Assembly: GCF_014854695.1 (NCBI RefSeq)
Contig: NZ_CP027557.1
Coordinates: 1,426,001-1,490,000, forward strand
DNA: 64,000 nt
Direction: 5' to 3'
Origin: Rhodococcus rhodochrous
Lineage (GTDB): Bacteria > Actinomycetota > Actinomycetes > Mycobacteriales > Mycobacteriaceae
Shown here: piece after piece, positions 1 to 9,008 of the stretch
How the letters are laid out: every line of letters starts with the position of its first letter
How positions within the stretch are numbered: the first letter of the stretch is position 1
Notes under the pieces: generated by a model
Seen by the model: the letters and a program-made list of their open reading frames with translations, nothing else
Told to the model about the DNA's origin: nothing
The model's database searches: none
Made by a program: the position numbers and the translations under genes

Positions 1-1047
1 GGGGTGGTCCCGCTCGCGGCGATCACCGTCGCGAAGGCCCGCTGGCTCGCCGACCACGAACCCGGCAACGCCGACCGCACCGCGGCGCTGTGCCTGCCGC
101 ACGACTGGCTGACGTGGACGATGCGCACCGACCGCGACCTCGATCGGCTCGCCACCGATCGCAGCGACGCGAGCGGCACCGGCTACTTCGACGCATCCAC
201 CGACACCTACCGTCGGGACCTGCTCGAACTGGCCCTGCGCCGGCCGAGCCCGATCCTTCCGCGGGTCGCCGGGCCGGCCGAGAGCATCGGTGAGACGGTC
301 GCCGGCGCCCTGCTCGGTCCGGGGGCCGGCGACAATGCGGCGAGCGCGCTGGCCCTCGACGTCCGCGAAGGCGATGTGGTCGTCTCGATCGGCACGTCGG
401 GCGTGGTGTGCGCCGTATCCACGACACCGCCCCGCGACGCGAACGGTTACGTCGCGGGATTCGCCGACGCGACCGGCCGGCACCTGCCGCTGGTGTGCAC
501 GCTCAACGGGGCCCGGGTACTGGACGCCACCGCGACGATGCTCGGCGTCGACCACACCGAACTCACGCGGCTCGCACTCTCGGCGCCGGCCGGCAGCGGC
601 GGACTCGTGCTGGTCCCGTATCTGGAAGGGGAACGCACCCCGAACCGTCCCGGCGCGACGGGCGCCCTGCACGGGCTGCGGCTCGGAACGGCGACGCCCG
701 CCCATCTCGCCCGCGCGGCGTTCGAGGGCCTGCTGTGCTCGCTGGCCGACGGCATCGACCACATCCGGGCGCAGGGCACCGAGGTCCGACGGGTGCTGCT
801 CGTCGGCGGTGGAGCGCGCTCGCAGGCGGTGTGCGAGCTGGCGCCGGCGGTGCTGGGCATGCCCGTCGACGTTCCCGAACCAGGGGAGTACGTGGCGCGG
901 GGCGCGGCCCGGCAGGCGGCGTGGGTGCTGCGCGGAGGCGACGAGCCTCCCACCTGGGAACCCGAACCGAGCCGCCACTACGAGGCCGACCCGGCCCCGC
1001 ACGTGCGGGAGCGTTACGCGGAGGTGCGGGACCTGACCGACCGCTGA
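1..1047 (+). CDS. xylB: Xylulokinase-like FGGY carbohydrate kinase, C-terminal part (5' end outside window)
   Basis: The frame is open from the first base, so the gene starts upstream and only about 348 codons are visible; the GTG at position 4 is probably internal. FGGY kinases phosphorylate sugars with ATP, and xylulokinase converts D-xylulose to xylulose 5-phosphate. The hinge phosphate-binding segment VSIGTSGVV and the FGGY C-domain signature VGGGARSQ are present, followed by the usual [21 protein letters not shown], which resembles xylulokinase more than glycerol kinase. Family members are about 480-500 residues, so roughly 130-150 are missing. It converges on the pentapeptide-repeat gene with a 10-bp gap. 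Exact substrate is inferred from similarity. Confidence 0.85.
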   Translation, partial: GVVPLAAITVAKARWLADHEPGNADRTAALCLPHDWLTWTMRTDRDLDRLATDRSDASGTGYFDASTDTYRRDLLELALRRPSPILPRVAGPAESIGETVAGALLGPGAGDNAASALALDVREGDVVVSIGTSGVVCAVSTTPPRDANGYVAGFADATGRHLPLVCTLNGARVLDATATMLGVDHTELTRLALSAPAGSGGLVLVPYLEGERTPNRPGATGALHGLRLGTATPAHLARAAFEGLLCSLADGIDHIRAQGTEVRRVLLVGGGARSQAVCELAPAVLGMPVDVPEPGEYVARGAARQAAWVLRGGDEPPTWEPEPSRHYEADPAPHVRERYAEVRDLTDR

Positions 1048-1057
1048 AGCGCAGTGC

Positions 1058-1726
1058 TCAGGGAAGGTCCTCGATGCGCAGGCCCAGGTGGGCGGCGAAC
1101 TGCCCTGCCAGGGCTACGGCCTGGTGGGCGTCGATCGTCGCGCCCTTCATCCCGCCCATGTTGCGGATCGTGTCGATGCGCAGGCCACGCAGATCGACCT
1201 GGTCGAGGGTCGCGCGGTCGACGTCGAGAACGCCGACGGAGCAGTCCTCGAAGGCGACGCGGGTGAAGGTGCCCCCGCCCAGGTCCAGTTCGTCGACGAT
1301 GCAGCCGCGGAAGAGCACGTCGCGTCCCGCGGCGGCCCGCAGATTGACCAGGCCGAGTTTCGAATCCGCGATCGTGACACTGCGCAGATCCGCGTCGAAG
1401 AGGTCCAGCGCACCGATCCGGCTGTCCCGGATGTGCACGCGGTGCAGGCTGCTGCGCGGCGCGAACAGATTCGGTGCCTGCATGCGCTCGACCAGGGTGT
1501 CGCGCAGGCGTGCGCTCGTGAGGTCGCTGTCGGCGACGATCGGTGTGACGAGCGAACATTCGGACAGGACGATCCCCGTCAGATCACGGCCCGTCAGGTC
1601 CGTGTCGGTGTAGCGCACGCTCTCGAAGATCCCGTGCGCGAGCAGCTCGTCGCCGTCCGCGTCGGTGAGGACACCGAGGTCCGGAGCGTCGATCCTCGGC
1701 GGGTGGGTGGTGGAACGAGCAGCCAT
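1058..1726 (-). CDS. Pentapeptide-repeat protein
   Basis: This encodes a 222-residue protein with no signal peptide or membrane segment. From about residue 40 to 190 it carries A(D/N)LxX-type pentapeptide repeats, such as TDLTGRDLTGIVL, SDLTSARL, ADLRSVTI and VDLRGLRI, which fold as a right-handed quadrilateral beta-helix. Some family members mimic DNA and protect gyrase, but most have no known function and nothing here points to gyrase. The ATG at 1726 was chosen because the protein beyond it is low-complexity and poorly coding. The C-terminal 35 residues are helical and match a conserved tail (MKGATIDAHQAVALAG) common in actinobacterial family members. Confidence 0.85.
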   Translation of the reverse strand: MAARSTTHPPRIDAPDLGVLTDADGDELLAHGIFESVRYTDTDLTGRDLTGIVLSECSLVTPIVADSDLTSARLRDTLVERMQAPNLFAPRSSLHRVHIRDSRIGALDLFDADLRSVTIADSKLGLVNLRAAAGRDVLFRGCIVDELDLGGGTFTRVAFEDCSVGVLDVDRATLDQVDLRGLRIDTIRNMGGMKGATIDAHQAVALAGQFAAHLGLRIEDLP

Positions 1727-1837
1727 GGTTCTCGGGGCCTCCGGATCGGTCGGGTGTCTGCCGTTCAGCTTCCCAACCCGTCGGGTTCGGGGGAACGTGG
1801 GGGACAAGCCCGTCCCCGAGTGCGATGTGCTACTCGG

Positions 1838-2389
1838 TTATGCGGGTCGACGCTGCTGGGCTGCCCGCGCTCGGTGCCTGCGCACAGCGGCGCGGTTCGC
1901 GCAGCGCACGGAGCAGTACTGCTGGCGACCGTTGCGGGTGATGTCGACGACCACGGCCGAGCACGGGTTGGTCGGGATGTCCGCTGCGGCACACCGGTGG
2001 AGGCGGTGCATTCCACGCGTGGTGAGGTGCAGTGCCGTGCCGACGCTGATCACCGCGCGCAGTACGTCGGGAAGCGGTTGGACCTCGTCGCGGTAGTGCA
2101 GGTGCCATCCCTCGCCGTCGTGATCGGTCAGCCGGGGATAGGCCGCTGCGGTAGCCATCTGCGCGTTGAGCAGGCGCGCACGTTCCCTGGGGTCGGACGC
2201 GTCGACGATGGCGAGCCAGTCGTCGATGACCTCGCGGGTGCGTGGATGGTCGTCGGGCGCGGTCGGGAAGTCCATGGTCATCCCCACCTCGCGCGTACGG
2301 GCCACGATGCCGTCCCGATCGTCGGGCCAGTCGCCGGCCAGTGACGCCGCGAGAAGGACCGCATACTCGCCGTAAGGGTTGAGATGCAT
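1838..2389 (-). CDS. ABATE-domain / CGNR zinc-finger protein, putative transcriptional regulator
   Basis: The 183-residue product has an N-terminal ABATE-type domain (about residues 1-120, with the DDHPRTREVIDDWLA and LRAVISVG segments) and a C-terminal CGNR zinc finger. In the finger, a cysteine in RLHRC and one in NPCSAVV precede YCSVRCANRAAVRRHR. The usual CGNR sequence is CANR here. These proteins are thought to be stress-responsive nucleic-acid-binding regulators; a target cannot be read from sequence. It is divergent from the small gene at 2404 with only 14 bp between the two starts, so the two promoters must overlap the coding ends. Confidence 0.8.
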   Translation of the reverse strand: MHLNPYGEYAVLLAASLAGDWPDDRDGIVARTREVGMTMDFPTAPDDHPRTREVIDDWLAIVDASDPRERARLLNAQMATAAAYPRLTDHDGEGWHLHYRDEVQPLPDVLRAVISVGTALHLTTRGMHRLHRCAAADIPTNPCSAVVVDITRNGRQQYCSVRCANRAAVRRHRARAAQQRRPA

Positions 2390-2403
2390 AAGGCCATTAC
2401 ATC

Positions 2404-2628
2404 ATGGTGGTGGACATGACCGCTATCGAAGCTCGGAACCCACAGGAATGCCCCGTCCGGACTCCCGCTCACGAACACGCGTGGAGCGTGGAGTCGAGTC
2501 ACGCCACGTCGATCGGACAGGTGCTGTACGTGCGGTGCGTCGGGTGCGGGGCCCGACGCGTCGATCTCGGCGGGGCGCCGTTCGTTCCGCCGACTGCGCT
2601 GAGTACCGAAGTGTCCCAGAATGATTGA
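2404..2628 (+). CDS. Small CxxC protein of unknown function
   Basis: A 74-codon ORF (or 70 codons from the ATG at 2416). The core HAWSVESSHATSIGQVLYVRC followed by VGCGARRVDL looks like a short zinc-ribbon half with one CxxC (Cys-Val-Gly-Cys) and an upstream Cys. Similar short proteins occur in actinobacteria without assigned function, as far as I recall. It is divergent from the CGNR gene. The reading is supported by codon-position GC bias and by the compact beta-type pattern, not by a recognised family. Confidence 0.55.
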   Translation: MVVDMTAIEARNPQECPVRTPAHEHAWSVESSHATSIGQVLYVRCVGCGARRVDLGGAPFVPPTALSTEVSQND

Positions 2629-2664
2629 GTCACCGATCGAGTATCGGACGTGTGCAGATCCCCC

Positions 2665-3183
2665 TCAGAAATCGCCCTCTGCGACCTGGAAACACACGAG
2701 TCCCATCCGACGCCACATGCGCACCACCTGATCGCGATCGTCGAGCACCGCGATGATGCGATAGCGGTGCCGGATGTGACGGTCGAACAACTCGGCCTTG
2801 ACGATCGAATCCTTCCGATTGTCGCCTGCCGGACGCATGTACAGCTCGTCGTAGGGGATGTCGTGCCTGACGAGCCACTCCTCGGTTTCCGGCCGGCACA
2901 CGCCGTCGCGTCCCGAGAGCAGCACGATCGCCGCCCTGTCGGGTGCGGCGGCGAACGCTCGCACCGCGGCCTCGACCGCCGGGGAGACGGTGTCCTCGCC
3001 CACCCTGTGCCAGTGGAAGGGACTCCGGTCGCTCGTGTGCGCGAGCGTCCCGTCGATGTCGACCAGCCAGGCCGCCGGTAGCGTCGGATCCTCGACATAT
3101 CGCGCCGGTGGTGCGGGCGCGGTGCTCGGCGGCCGGTGCCGTTGCCGCCCCGATTTCCTGCGATCGCGCGTCTTCTTCGTCAC
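2665..3183 (-). CDS. HAD-family phosphatase related to polynucleotide kinase 3'-phosphatase domain
   Basis: A 172-residue protein with a lysine/arginine-rich N-terminus (MTKKTRDRRK) followed by a HAD fold. The nucleophile motif is WLVDIDGTLAHT (Asp42, Asp44), motif II is VLLSGRDG, and motif IV is VLDDRDQVV. The spacing and the segment WLVRHDIPYDELYMRP with KAELFDRHI resemble the phosphatase domain of T4-type polynucleotide kinases, so it may remove 3' or 5' phosphates from nucleic acid or a small phosphorylated substrate; no kinase P-loop is present. The GTG start at 3183 is chosen because upstream codons are low quality. It is 25 bp downstream of the FAD monooxygenase gene and may be cotranscribed with it. 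Confidence 0.75.
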   Translation of the reverse strand: MTKKTRDRRKSGRQRHRPPSTAPAPPARYVEDPTLPAAWLVDIDGTLAHTSDRSPFHWHRVGEDTVSPAVEAAVRAFAAAPDRAAIVLLSGRDGVCRPETEEWLVRHDIPYDELYMRPAGDNRKDSIVKAELFDRHIRHRYRIIAVLDDRDQVVRMWRRMGLVCFQVAEGDF

Positions 3184-3208
3184 GGACGATGTATACCCAC
3201 TCCGGCGA

Positions 3209-4651
3209 CTACGTGTGCATACGCCCGGTCCGCGAGAGGGACGAAGGTCGTGCCGCCGGACCCGCGGGTCCCGGAGACGACCGGCGAGGCGGCATCGCGG
3301 ATCCGTCGGCTCGGCGCCACGGCCACACGACCGAATGCGAAATATTCTGCCGGACAACACGTGCCATGATTCCCGGGTGCATCAATGCCGACGGGGGATC
3401 CAGCAGTCCGGACACCCGGGCGAAGGCTGTGCCCACCCTGGTGTCGTATGCGGCTGCCGCGTGCACCATCGGTACGTATGCATTGCCGATCCTCGTCTTC
3501 GGATCCCGCTGGCCCTCGACACCGGGGAACGCGAGATCGCCACCGGTGGACATCGCCCAGGCATCGTCGACGACACGCGCGAGCTCCCGCTGCACGGCAG
3601 CGGACGGCCCGTGGTCGTCGAGGAGGCGGCCCATTGCGGTGGCTTCGAGGGCGGCGACCGTCATCCCCTGGGCATAGATCGGATCGAAACTGCAGAACGC
3701 GTCGCCGAGGACGAGGAATCCGTCGGGAAATCGGTCGAGAAGGTCGTAGCGATGCCATGTGCTCGCCCGGAAGCGATACCGGACGACGTCCTCGACCCAT
3801 TCGGCATCCGCGATCGCGTCGTACACGTCCGGGTACCGCAGGGACCGTGCGAATTCGAGATAGTCCCTCCGGGTCGCCGGCACGGTTTCGCCGCGGACCC
3901 CGATCAGAGCCACCATGCATCGATCCGATTCGAGGGTGAGCAGGGCAGCGCCGCGTGGGTGTTCGGGTGTGGGCGCCATGACGATGCCCCGGTCGCCGCC
4001 GAGTGCAACCGACGAAGCGCGGAACACCGCGGTGGCGTAGCCCACATCGAGTTCGACGGTGTCGACCCGGGGCCGCGGGCAGCCCTGTCTCCCGAGCCAT
4101 TCGGAGGCGCGAGATCCGCGTCCGGTCGCATCGACGACGAGGTCGGCATCGAGCACCTGCTCGGCACTTCCGTCGGCATGGCGGATGATCCGCGCACCGG
4201 CCACCCGGCTGCGGTCCGCGGTCGTGACGAGACCCGCGGCATCACACCGTTCGACGATCTCGACGTTCGCCAACGCCGCCACACGGTCACGAATGCGGCG
4301 CTCCAGCAGCGGCCGACCGGCCGCCAGCACTCGAAGTCCGCTCGGCGCACGACGAATCCGGTGACCACTGAGAATCCACCGTACGTCGCCCAGATGGTCG
4401 AGGGTGGGAACACCTGCAGCGGTCAGCTCCTGTGACAACCCGGGGAACATCTCCTCGACGAGCTGCTGTCCCCGTGAGATCAGCACGTGGATGTGCCGTC
4501 CCTGGGGCACCCCACGGCGTGGTTCGTCCGTGGCCGGCAGACGGTCACGATCGATCACCGTCACCTCGGCGAACCTGTCCGACAGGACACGGGCCGCCGA
4601 CAATCCGCTCATGCTCGCGCCGAGAACCACGGCGCGCTCTCCGATCGACAT
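3209..4651 (-). CDS. FAD-dependent monooxygenase-like oxidoreductase
   Basis: A 480-residue flavoprotein of the UbiH/squalene-epoxidase-like class. The N-terminal Rossmann motif is VVLGASMSGLSAARVL (residues 9-23), an acidic residue in VTVIDRDRLP binds the adenosine ribose, VDATGRGS is the mid-domain DG-type motif, and VLGDAFCSFDPIYAQGM is the GD motif contacting FAD ribityl phosphate. The segment after GDA lacks the usual PxxGQG and reads FCSFDPIYAQG, typical of the actinobacterial 'FAD-dependent oxidoreductase' group of unknown substrate. The ATG at 4651 is preceded by a perfect AGGAGG. It lies 67 bp downstream of the large ATPase gene on the same strand. Confidence 0.82.
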   Translation of the reverse strand: MSIGERAVVLGASMSGLSAARVLSDRFAEVTVIDRDRLPATDEPRRGVPQGRHIHVLISRGQQLVEEMFPGLSQELTAAGVPTLDHLGDVRWILSGHRIRRAPSGLRVLAAGRPLLERRIRDRVAALANVEIVERCDAAGLVTTADRSRVAGARIIRHADGSAEQVLDADLVVDATGRGSRASEWLGRQGCPRPRVDTVELDVGYATAVFRASSVALGGDRGIVMAPTPEHPRGAALLTLESDRCMVALIGVRGETVPATRRDYLEFARSLRYPDVYDAIADAEWVEDVVRYRFRASTWHRYDLLDRFPDGFLVLGDAFCSFDPIYAQGMTVAALEATAMGRLLDDHGPSAAVQRELARVVDDAWAMSTGGDLAFPGVEGQRDPKTRIGNAYVPMVHAAAAYDTRVGTAFARVSGLLDPPSALMHPGIMARVVRQNISHSVVWPWRRADGSAMPPRRSSPGPAGPAARPSSLSRTGRMHT

Positions 4652-4718
4652 GATCACACCTCCTCCGCGGAATCGATCGTCGCTGCGGAAGGTGCTCGGG
4701 CGACAGGCCGGAATCTGC

Positions 4719-6788
4719 TCACATGTGCTCACGGGCGGACGGTGCCTCGCCGTACACCTCCAGATCCCACAGCCATCCGACGACGCGGGTGACGCCGCGG
4801 GTCAGATGTCGGCGGTAGGTACTGAACGGCAGCCCGAGTCTGGCTGCCGCTGCTTCCTGTGTTGCAGCACCGCGCACGTACGTGCGGTCCACCGCACGGA
4901 AGAGCTTGTCGTCCCGAGGGTCGCTCGCCAAGGAGTCGATCGCCTCACGAAGGAGCGCGCGCAGCACCGCCGGATCGGGATCGTCGGGAGAGGACCGTTT
5001 GTGGAGGACCCTCGTATGCAACAAGGGATTACGAGAGAGGAGATCGGGCCGATGGAGGTCATGTAACGCACTTCGGACCGCCTCCGCGAATTCTCTCTCC
5101 GACAGGGTGAGAGGTGGGGGCATCGTGGGTTCGGGACCGCTGTGCCCCTGAGCCAGAGCACGATCGGTGACGACGGTGAGCCACTCGTCGACATCCCGTC
5201 GGCGGAAGTCGTGGGCGAACAGTCCGTAGTGACGATCGCCGACCGTGAAATCCGCTCCTTCGGCACGGGGGAGATCTGCAACCGCGAAGTACTCGTTCCA
5301 CCGGTCGGGTTCCGCCAGCGTCAGGAAGTCCCACGACAGACGGGGCAGGGTGAGATAGCGCTGGAAGGTGAGCACCGGAACCGAGTTCATTGTCGGAGAA
5401 GGATTCTGGTACTCAGCGCGGTCGATGACGAGGCGTGTGATCGTGACACACTCGCCGGGACGGGGAGGCGCTGTCCGCCGGGCGAAATCCCACGCGGCGC
5501 GCGTCGCGGGATCGGCACCGACATCCTCGGGTGACGCTCGCGAGAGTTCCAGGAGACCGATCACACCACGTATCGATCCGTCGGTGTCGCGCAGCACGAA
5601 GAACCCCTCGGGTTGCCGCTCGAGCCAGCGTCGCGCGTGCACCGCGGATTCGTTTCCCTCCGATGTCCGCACGAGTTCGACGATCGCGGAGTGATCGGCC
5701 TGCTCCGCACGTTCGGGTTGCGCGCTTCCCCACGACTGCCAATCCACCGGCGAGAGCACACCGGGAAGATTGCGGAACACGAACTTCAGGTCCACGATGG
5801 CCTGCTGCTGTTCGCGTTCTTCTGCAGAATCGAGACCGCGGCGAATGGCCTTCCACACGCGGTGGAAGGTGTACCGGTAGGCGTCGGGATCCCGCCAGCG
5901 CAGATCGGCGTCGAGGACGTCGCGTGCCAGATCGTGGGGAAACAACCCGTCCGGCCCTGCTTCGACGAACGACAGCCCACGGAGCCAATCGAACTCGGCG
6001 TGTGCATCGGCGAGCTCGAGGGCGTCGCGCAGCAGGGCTTCGCTGGTCACCCGGGCGAGCGCACACACTTCCAGGGCACGGCGATGTGCGATCCCCGGCT
6101 CGGTGTCGAGAAACCGTCGGAGCAACATCCCGACGAGATCCGGCGGCCACGGCGCACGTACGTCGCCCCCTCGGACGAAGACGTCCGTGAGCAGAGCGAG
6201 CCCGAGCGGATGTCCGTGCGTTGCCCCGATGATCTCGTCGTGCAATTCCTCGGGAACCCGCGCAGCGGTGAGGTAGGCAGCGCTCGTAGCAGGGTCGAAA
6301 TTCCTGAGAGACACGATCCGGAGCAGATCACCCCAGCCCGGATCGGTGCGCCATCCTGCGGAGGGCGGCGACCTGTCGGCGATCACCGTCAGCGTCGTCG
6401 CAGGAAGACCGGGAAGAAAGTCGGTTCGGATCCAGTCGTCGAGCACACGTAGCCGCTCGTACGAGTCCAGGAGAAGCACCCTCGGCCGGTCGCCGATGCG
6501 ACGATCGACCGACGCGAGGACCGAACCGGGCGACGCATCCGTGTTGCGCCCGTCGATCACCGTCACCGCGCGACGGCGCCGTTCCGCAAGATCGGAGATC
6601 GCGCCGAGCAGGCAGGTCTTGCCGATGCCTCCGGGACCGTACAGGTACAGCACGGCGATCGAGGGTTCGGGGGAGTCCAGTGCGGAGCGAACGATCTCGA
6701 GCTCGGCATCGCGACCGACGAACACGCGTCGCGCCCGTGCGGCGAGACGATCGCTGAGAGGCCGTGAGGACCGCGAGGCGCTCCCCAT
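4719..6788 (-). CDS. Large P-loop ATPase with C-terminal winged-helix-like segment
   Basis: A 689-residue protein. Residues 21-60 give VFVGRDAELEIV and the Walker A motif GPGGIGKT (51-58); Walker B is RVLLLDSYE (103-111), followed by a sensor-like TLTVIADRSPP and a lid with HGHPLGLALLTD. This is the AAA_16/STAND arrangement of signal-responsive ATPases. The middle (about 330-560) is not recognised but includes GFFVLRDTDGSIRGVI, which resembles a GNAT-like beta segment. The last 60 residues (TQEAAAARLGLPFSTYRRHLTRG) look like a helix-turn-helix seen in sigma or winged-helix proteins. I infer a regulatory or switch ATPase, possibly controlling the flavoprotein gene downstream. The ATG at 6788 was chosen because the longer frame is poor. 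Confidence 0.75.
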   Translation of the reverse strand: MGSASRSSRPLSDRLAARARRVFVGRDAELEIVRSALDSPEPSIAVLYLYGPGGIGKTCLLGAISDLAERRRRAVTVIDGRNTDASPGSVLASVDRRIGDRPRVLLLDSYERLRVLDDWIRTDFLPGLPATTLTVIADRSPPSAGWRTDPGWGDLLRIVSLRNFDPATSAAYLTAARVPEELHDEIIGATHGHPLGLALLTDVFVRGGDVRAPWPPDLVGMLLRRFLDTEPGIAHRRALEVCALARVTSEALLRDALELADAHAEFDWLRGLSFVEAGPDGLFPHDLARDVLDADLRWRDPDAYRYTFHRVWKAIRRGLDSAEEREQQQAIVDLKFVFRNLPGVLSPVDWQSWGSAQPERAEQADHSAIVELVRTSEGNESAVHARRWLERQPEGFFVLRDTDGSIRGVIGLLELSRASPEDVGADPATRAAWDFARRTAPPRPGECVTITRLVIDRAEYQNPSPTMNSVPVLTFQRYLTLPRLSWDFLTLAEPDRWNEYFAVADLPRAEGADFTVGDRHYGLFAHDFRRRDVDEWLTVVTDRALAQGHSGPEPTMPPPLTLSEREFAEAVRSALHDLHRPDLLSRNPLLHTRVLHKRSSPDDPDPAVLRALLREAIDSLASDPRDDKLFRAVDRTYVRGAATQEAAAARLGLPFSTYRRHLTRGVTRVVGWLWDLEVYGEAPSAREHM

Positions 6789-6799
6789 GCCACCCGATG

Positions 6800-7117
6800 C
6801 TACGCCCGGGGGACCCAACGGTCGGGCAGTCCGACGAGCCGTGCGCTCTCGCGCCACAACCGTTCGGCCTGCTCGTCGCTGCGAACGAGCACCGACGGTT
6901 CCGCCCACCACGGCTCGCCGCGGCGCAGTGCGAAACAACCCCGCTCGTCCGGAACGTCGATGTCACCGAGAACGAGGTCTGCGAGCGTGTTCCCGGCTTC
7001 GGTCTGCGTGTTGAAGGTGTCCTGCACAATGTCGAGGCGGTAGAGGCATGCTGTCCCGCTTTGCGGCGATGAGAATCCGGGCCGGACAGGGTCTGCCTTC
7101 GTGACAGTGGAACACAT
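6800..7117 (-). pseudogene. C-terminal remnant of a short-chain dehydrogenase (or short gene derived from one)
   Basis: A 105-codon frame from an ATG at 7117. Residues from about 40 onward (AGNTLADLVLGD, CFALRRGEPWWAEPSVLVRS, EQAERLWRESARLVGL) match the C-terminal tail of actinobacterial short-chain dehydrogenases, in which LADLxLG, YAALRRGE and LWRDSAxLVGL recur. There is no nucleotide-binding TGxxxGIG motif or YxxxK catalytic pair here, so only the tail survives. It lies 11 bp upstream of the ATPase gene on the same strand and may be a decayed gene now serving as leader. The family link is from memory of SDR tails and would need a search. Confidence 0.45.
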
Positions 7118-7138
7118 TCGACGACACGAGGAGTCACG

Positions 7139-7627
7139 ATGCCCAGGATCACCCCGTGGTTGTGGTTCGACATGAACGCCGAGGAGGCCGCGAACTTCTA
7201 CATCGGTGTCTTCCCCAACTCCGAGATCGGTGAGATCACCCGCTACACCGAGGAGTCCACCGGAGGCGACATCCCGGTCCCACCGGGAACTCCGATGACG
7301 GTCGAGTTCTTCCTCGACGGTCAGGTCTTCTACGGACTCAACGGGGGACCGCAGTTCCGGTTCTCGGAAGCGGTGTCCTTCCAGATCGACTGCGCCGACC
7401 AGGAGGAGGCCGACCACTACTGGTACGCGCTGACCGCCGACGGCGGCGAGGAATCCGCCTGCGGATGGTTGAAGGACAAGTACGGCCTGTCGTGGCAGGT
7501 GGTACCGAAACGGCTGAACGAACTGCTCGCCGACCCCGATCCGGAGGTCGCGAAGCGCGTGACCGCCGCGATGATGAAGATGCGCCGGATCGACGTGTCG
7601 GCGCTCGAGGCCGCCGCGCGCGGCTGA
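7139..7627 (+). CDS. VOC-superfamily / PhnB-like protein
   Basis: A 162-residue protein. It begins MPRITPWLWFDMNAEEAANFY, then VFPNSEIGEITRY, MTVEFFLDGQVFYGLNGGP and SFQIDCADQEEADHYW, the pattern of the 3-demethylubiquinone-9 3-methyltransferase-like (PhnB) branch of the vicinal oxygen chelate fold. Despite that family label, these proteins are not methyltransferases; most are small binding or uncharacterised enzymes. The final segment GLSWQVVP is the typical beta-strand closing the domain. An excellent GAGGAG lies just before the ATG at 7139. It is expressed divergently from the SDR remnant and may be followed by the MFS gene 33 bp downstream. Confidence 0.85.
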   Translation: MPRITPWLWFDMNAEEAANFYIGVFPNSEIGEITRYTEESTGGDIPVPPGTPMTVEFFLDGQVFYGLNGGPQFRFSEAVSFQIDCADQEEADHYWYALTADGGEESACGWLKDKYGLSWQVVPKRLNELLADPDPEVAKRVTAAMMKMRRIDVSALEAAARG

Positions 7628-7660
7628 TCGGCGCCCGAGCGCTGCGGTACGTTTCGGTGC

Positions 7661-8983
7661 ATGACCACTCGCACCCAGCGGCTCGACGACCTGCCGTTCA
7701 CCGGCAGACATCGCCGCCTGCTGACCGGCTCCGGCGTGGGCTGGGCCCTCGACGCCATGGACGTCGGGTTGATCTCGTTCGTCATGGCAGCCCTGGCCGT
7801 GCAGTGGGATCTGTCGTCGACGCAGCTCTCGTGGATCGGATCCATCGGCTTCGTCGGCATGGCGATCGGTGCGTCCCTCGGTGGTCTGCTCGCCGACCGT
7901 ATCGGACGCCGGCAGGTCTTCGCCGCGACGCTGCTCGTGTACGGACTCGCGACCGGTGCGGCGGCGTTGTCGACCTCGGTGGCGATGCTCATCGTCCTGC
8001 GGTTCGTCGTCGGACTCGGTCTCGGCGCCGAACTGCCGGTCGCGTCGACACTGGTCAGTGAGTTCGCGCCCCGCAAGGTACGAGGACGCGTGGTCGTCGC
8101 CCTCGAGGCGTTCTGGGCGGTCGGCTGGCTCCTGGCCGCGCTCATCGGTTATTTCGTTGTTCCCACCAGCGACGACGGGTGGCGGTGGGCGCTCGCCGTC
8201 GGGCTCGTCCCGGCCGCCTATGCCCTCGTCGTCCGGTTCGGCCTACCCGAATCGGTGCGCTATCTCGAGAGTCGCGGACGGCACGCGGAAGCCGAGGCGA
8301 TCGTGCGCGACTACGAACGCTCGGCCGGTGTCACGTCCGCGCCGGAGGACGAACAACCCGTCCGGACCGTCGCGGAAGTCGAGCGCGCACCCCGAGGCTC
8401 GGTGTGGGCGCCGAACCTGCGCCGCCGCACCGCGGCGCTGTGGATCGTGTGGTTCGGCATCAACTTCTCGTACTACGGCGCGTTCATCTGGTTGCCGAGC
8501 CTGCTCGTCGCGCAGGGCTTCGACCTGGTCACCTCGTTCGGCTACACGCTGCTCATCACGCTCGCGCAGCTACCGGGCTACGGCGTCGCGGCGTGGCTGA
8601 TCGAGGTGTGGGGACGCCGCCTGACGCTGGGGGTCTTCCTCGCCGGGTCGGCCGTCTCGGCGGGGTTGTTCGGGCTCGCCGAGACTCCGTCGACGATCGT
8701 CGCGGCAGGCATGGCGCTGTCGTTCTTCAACCTGGGCGCCTGGGGTGCCCTGTACGCGATCGGACCCGAGCTGTATCCCACGCCGGTCCGGGGCGCCGGC
8801 ACCGGTTCGGCGGCGGCCTTCGGGCGGCTCGCGTCGATCATCGCGCCGCTGCTGGTACCGGTGCTGCTGGGCGCCGGGGGCAACGGTCTGGTCTTCGGTG
8901 CGTTCGCCGCGTCGTTCGTCGTCGCCGCGCTCGCGGCGTTCACGCTGCCCGAGCGGGCCGGGGCGGTTCTCGACGAGAGGTGA
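7661..8983 (+). CDS. MFS transporter
   Basis: A 440-residue membrane protein with twelve predicted transmembrane segments. The MFS signature after TM2 is GGLLADRIGRRQVF and the family-wide RxxxGxGxGAELPVASTLVSEFAP stretch places it in the aromatic-acid:H+ symporter / SV2-like branch, as does RGRVVVALEAFWAVGWLLAA. The cytoplasmic loop between TM6 and TM7 is long and charged (about 205-245). The substrate is not readable from sequence; organic acids or metabolites are plausible. No clear Shine-Dalgarno sequence precedes the ATG. Its 3' end is covered by a hairpin that also serves the converging ligase gene. Confidence 0.88.
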   Translation: MTTRTQRLDDLPFTGRHRRLLTGSGVGWALDAMDVGLISFVMAALAVQWDLSSTQLSWIGSIGFVGMAIGASLGGLLADRIGRRQVFAATLLVYGLATGAAALSTSVAMLIVLRFVVGLGLGAELPVASTLVSEFAPRKVRGRVVVALEAFWAVGWLLAALIGYFVVPTSDDGWRWALAVGLVPAAYALVVRFGLPESVRYLESRGRHAEAEAIVRDYERSAGVTSAPEDEQPVRTVAEVERAPRGSVWAPNLRRRTAALWIVWFGINFSYYGAFIWLPSLLVAQGFDLVTSFGYTLLITLAQLPGYGVAAWLIEVWGRRLTLGVFLAGSAVSAGLFGLAETPSTIVAAGMALSFFNLGAWGALYAIGPELYPTPVRGAGTGSAAAFGRLASIIAPLLVPVLLGAGGNGLVFGAFAASFVVAALAAFTLPERAGAVLDER

Positions 8984-9003
8984 CGTCGGGAACCGCCCCG
9001 GCC
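8956..9003. terminator. Bidirectional hairpin terminator between converging genes
   Basis: The arms GGCCGGGGCGGTTC (8956-8969) and GAACCGCCCCGGCC (8990-9003) are perfectly complementary with a 20-nt loop. The left arm lies inside the last codons of the MFS gene and the right arm just before the stop of the ligase gene. No T-tract follows, as is usual for GC-rich actinobacterial terminators. Confidence 0.6.
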
Positions 9004-9008
9004 GGTGC

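Noticed and set aside
4-1047. GTG at position 4 as the start of xylulokinase
   Set aside because: The frame is open upstream and the N-terminal domain of FGGY kinases is missing, so the gene starts outside the window.
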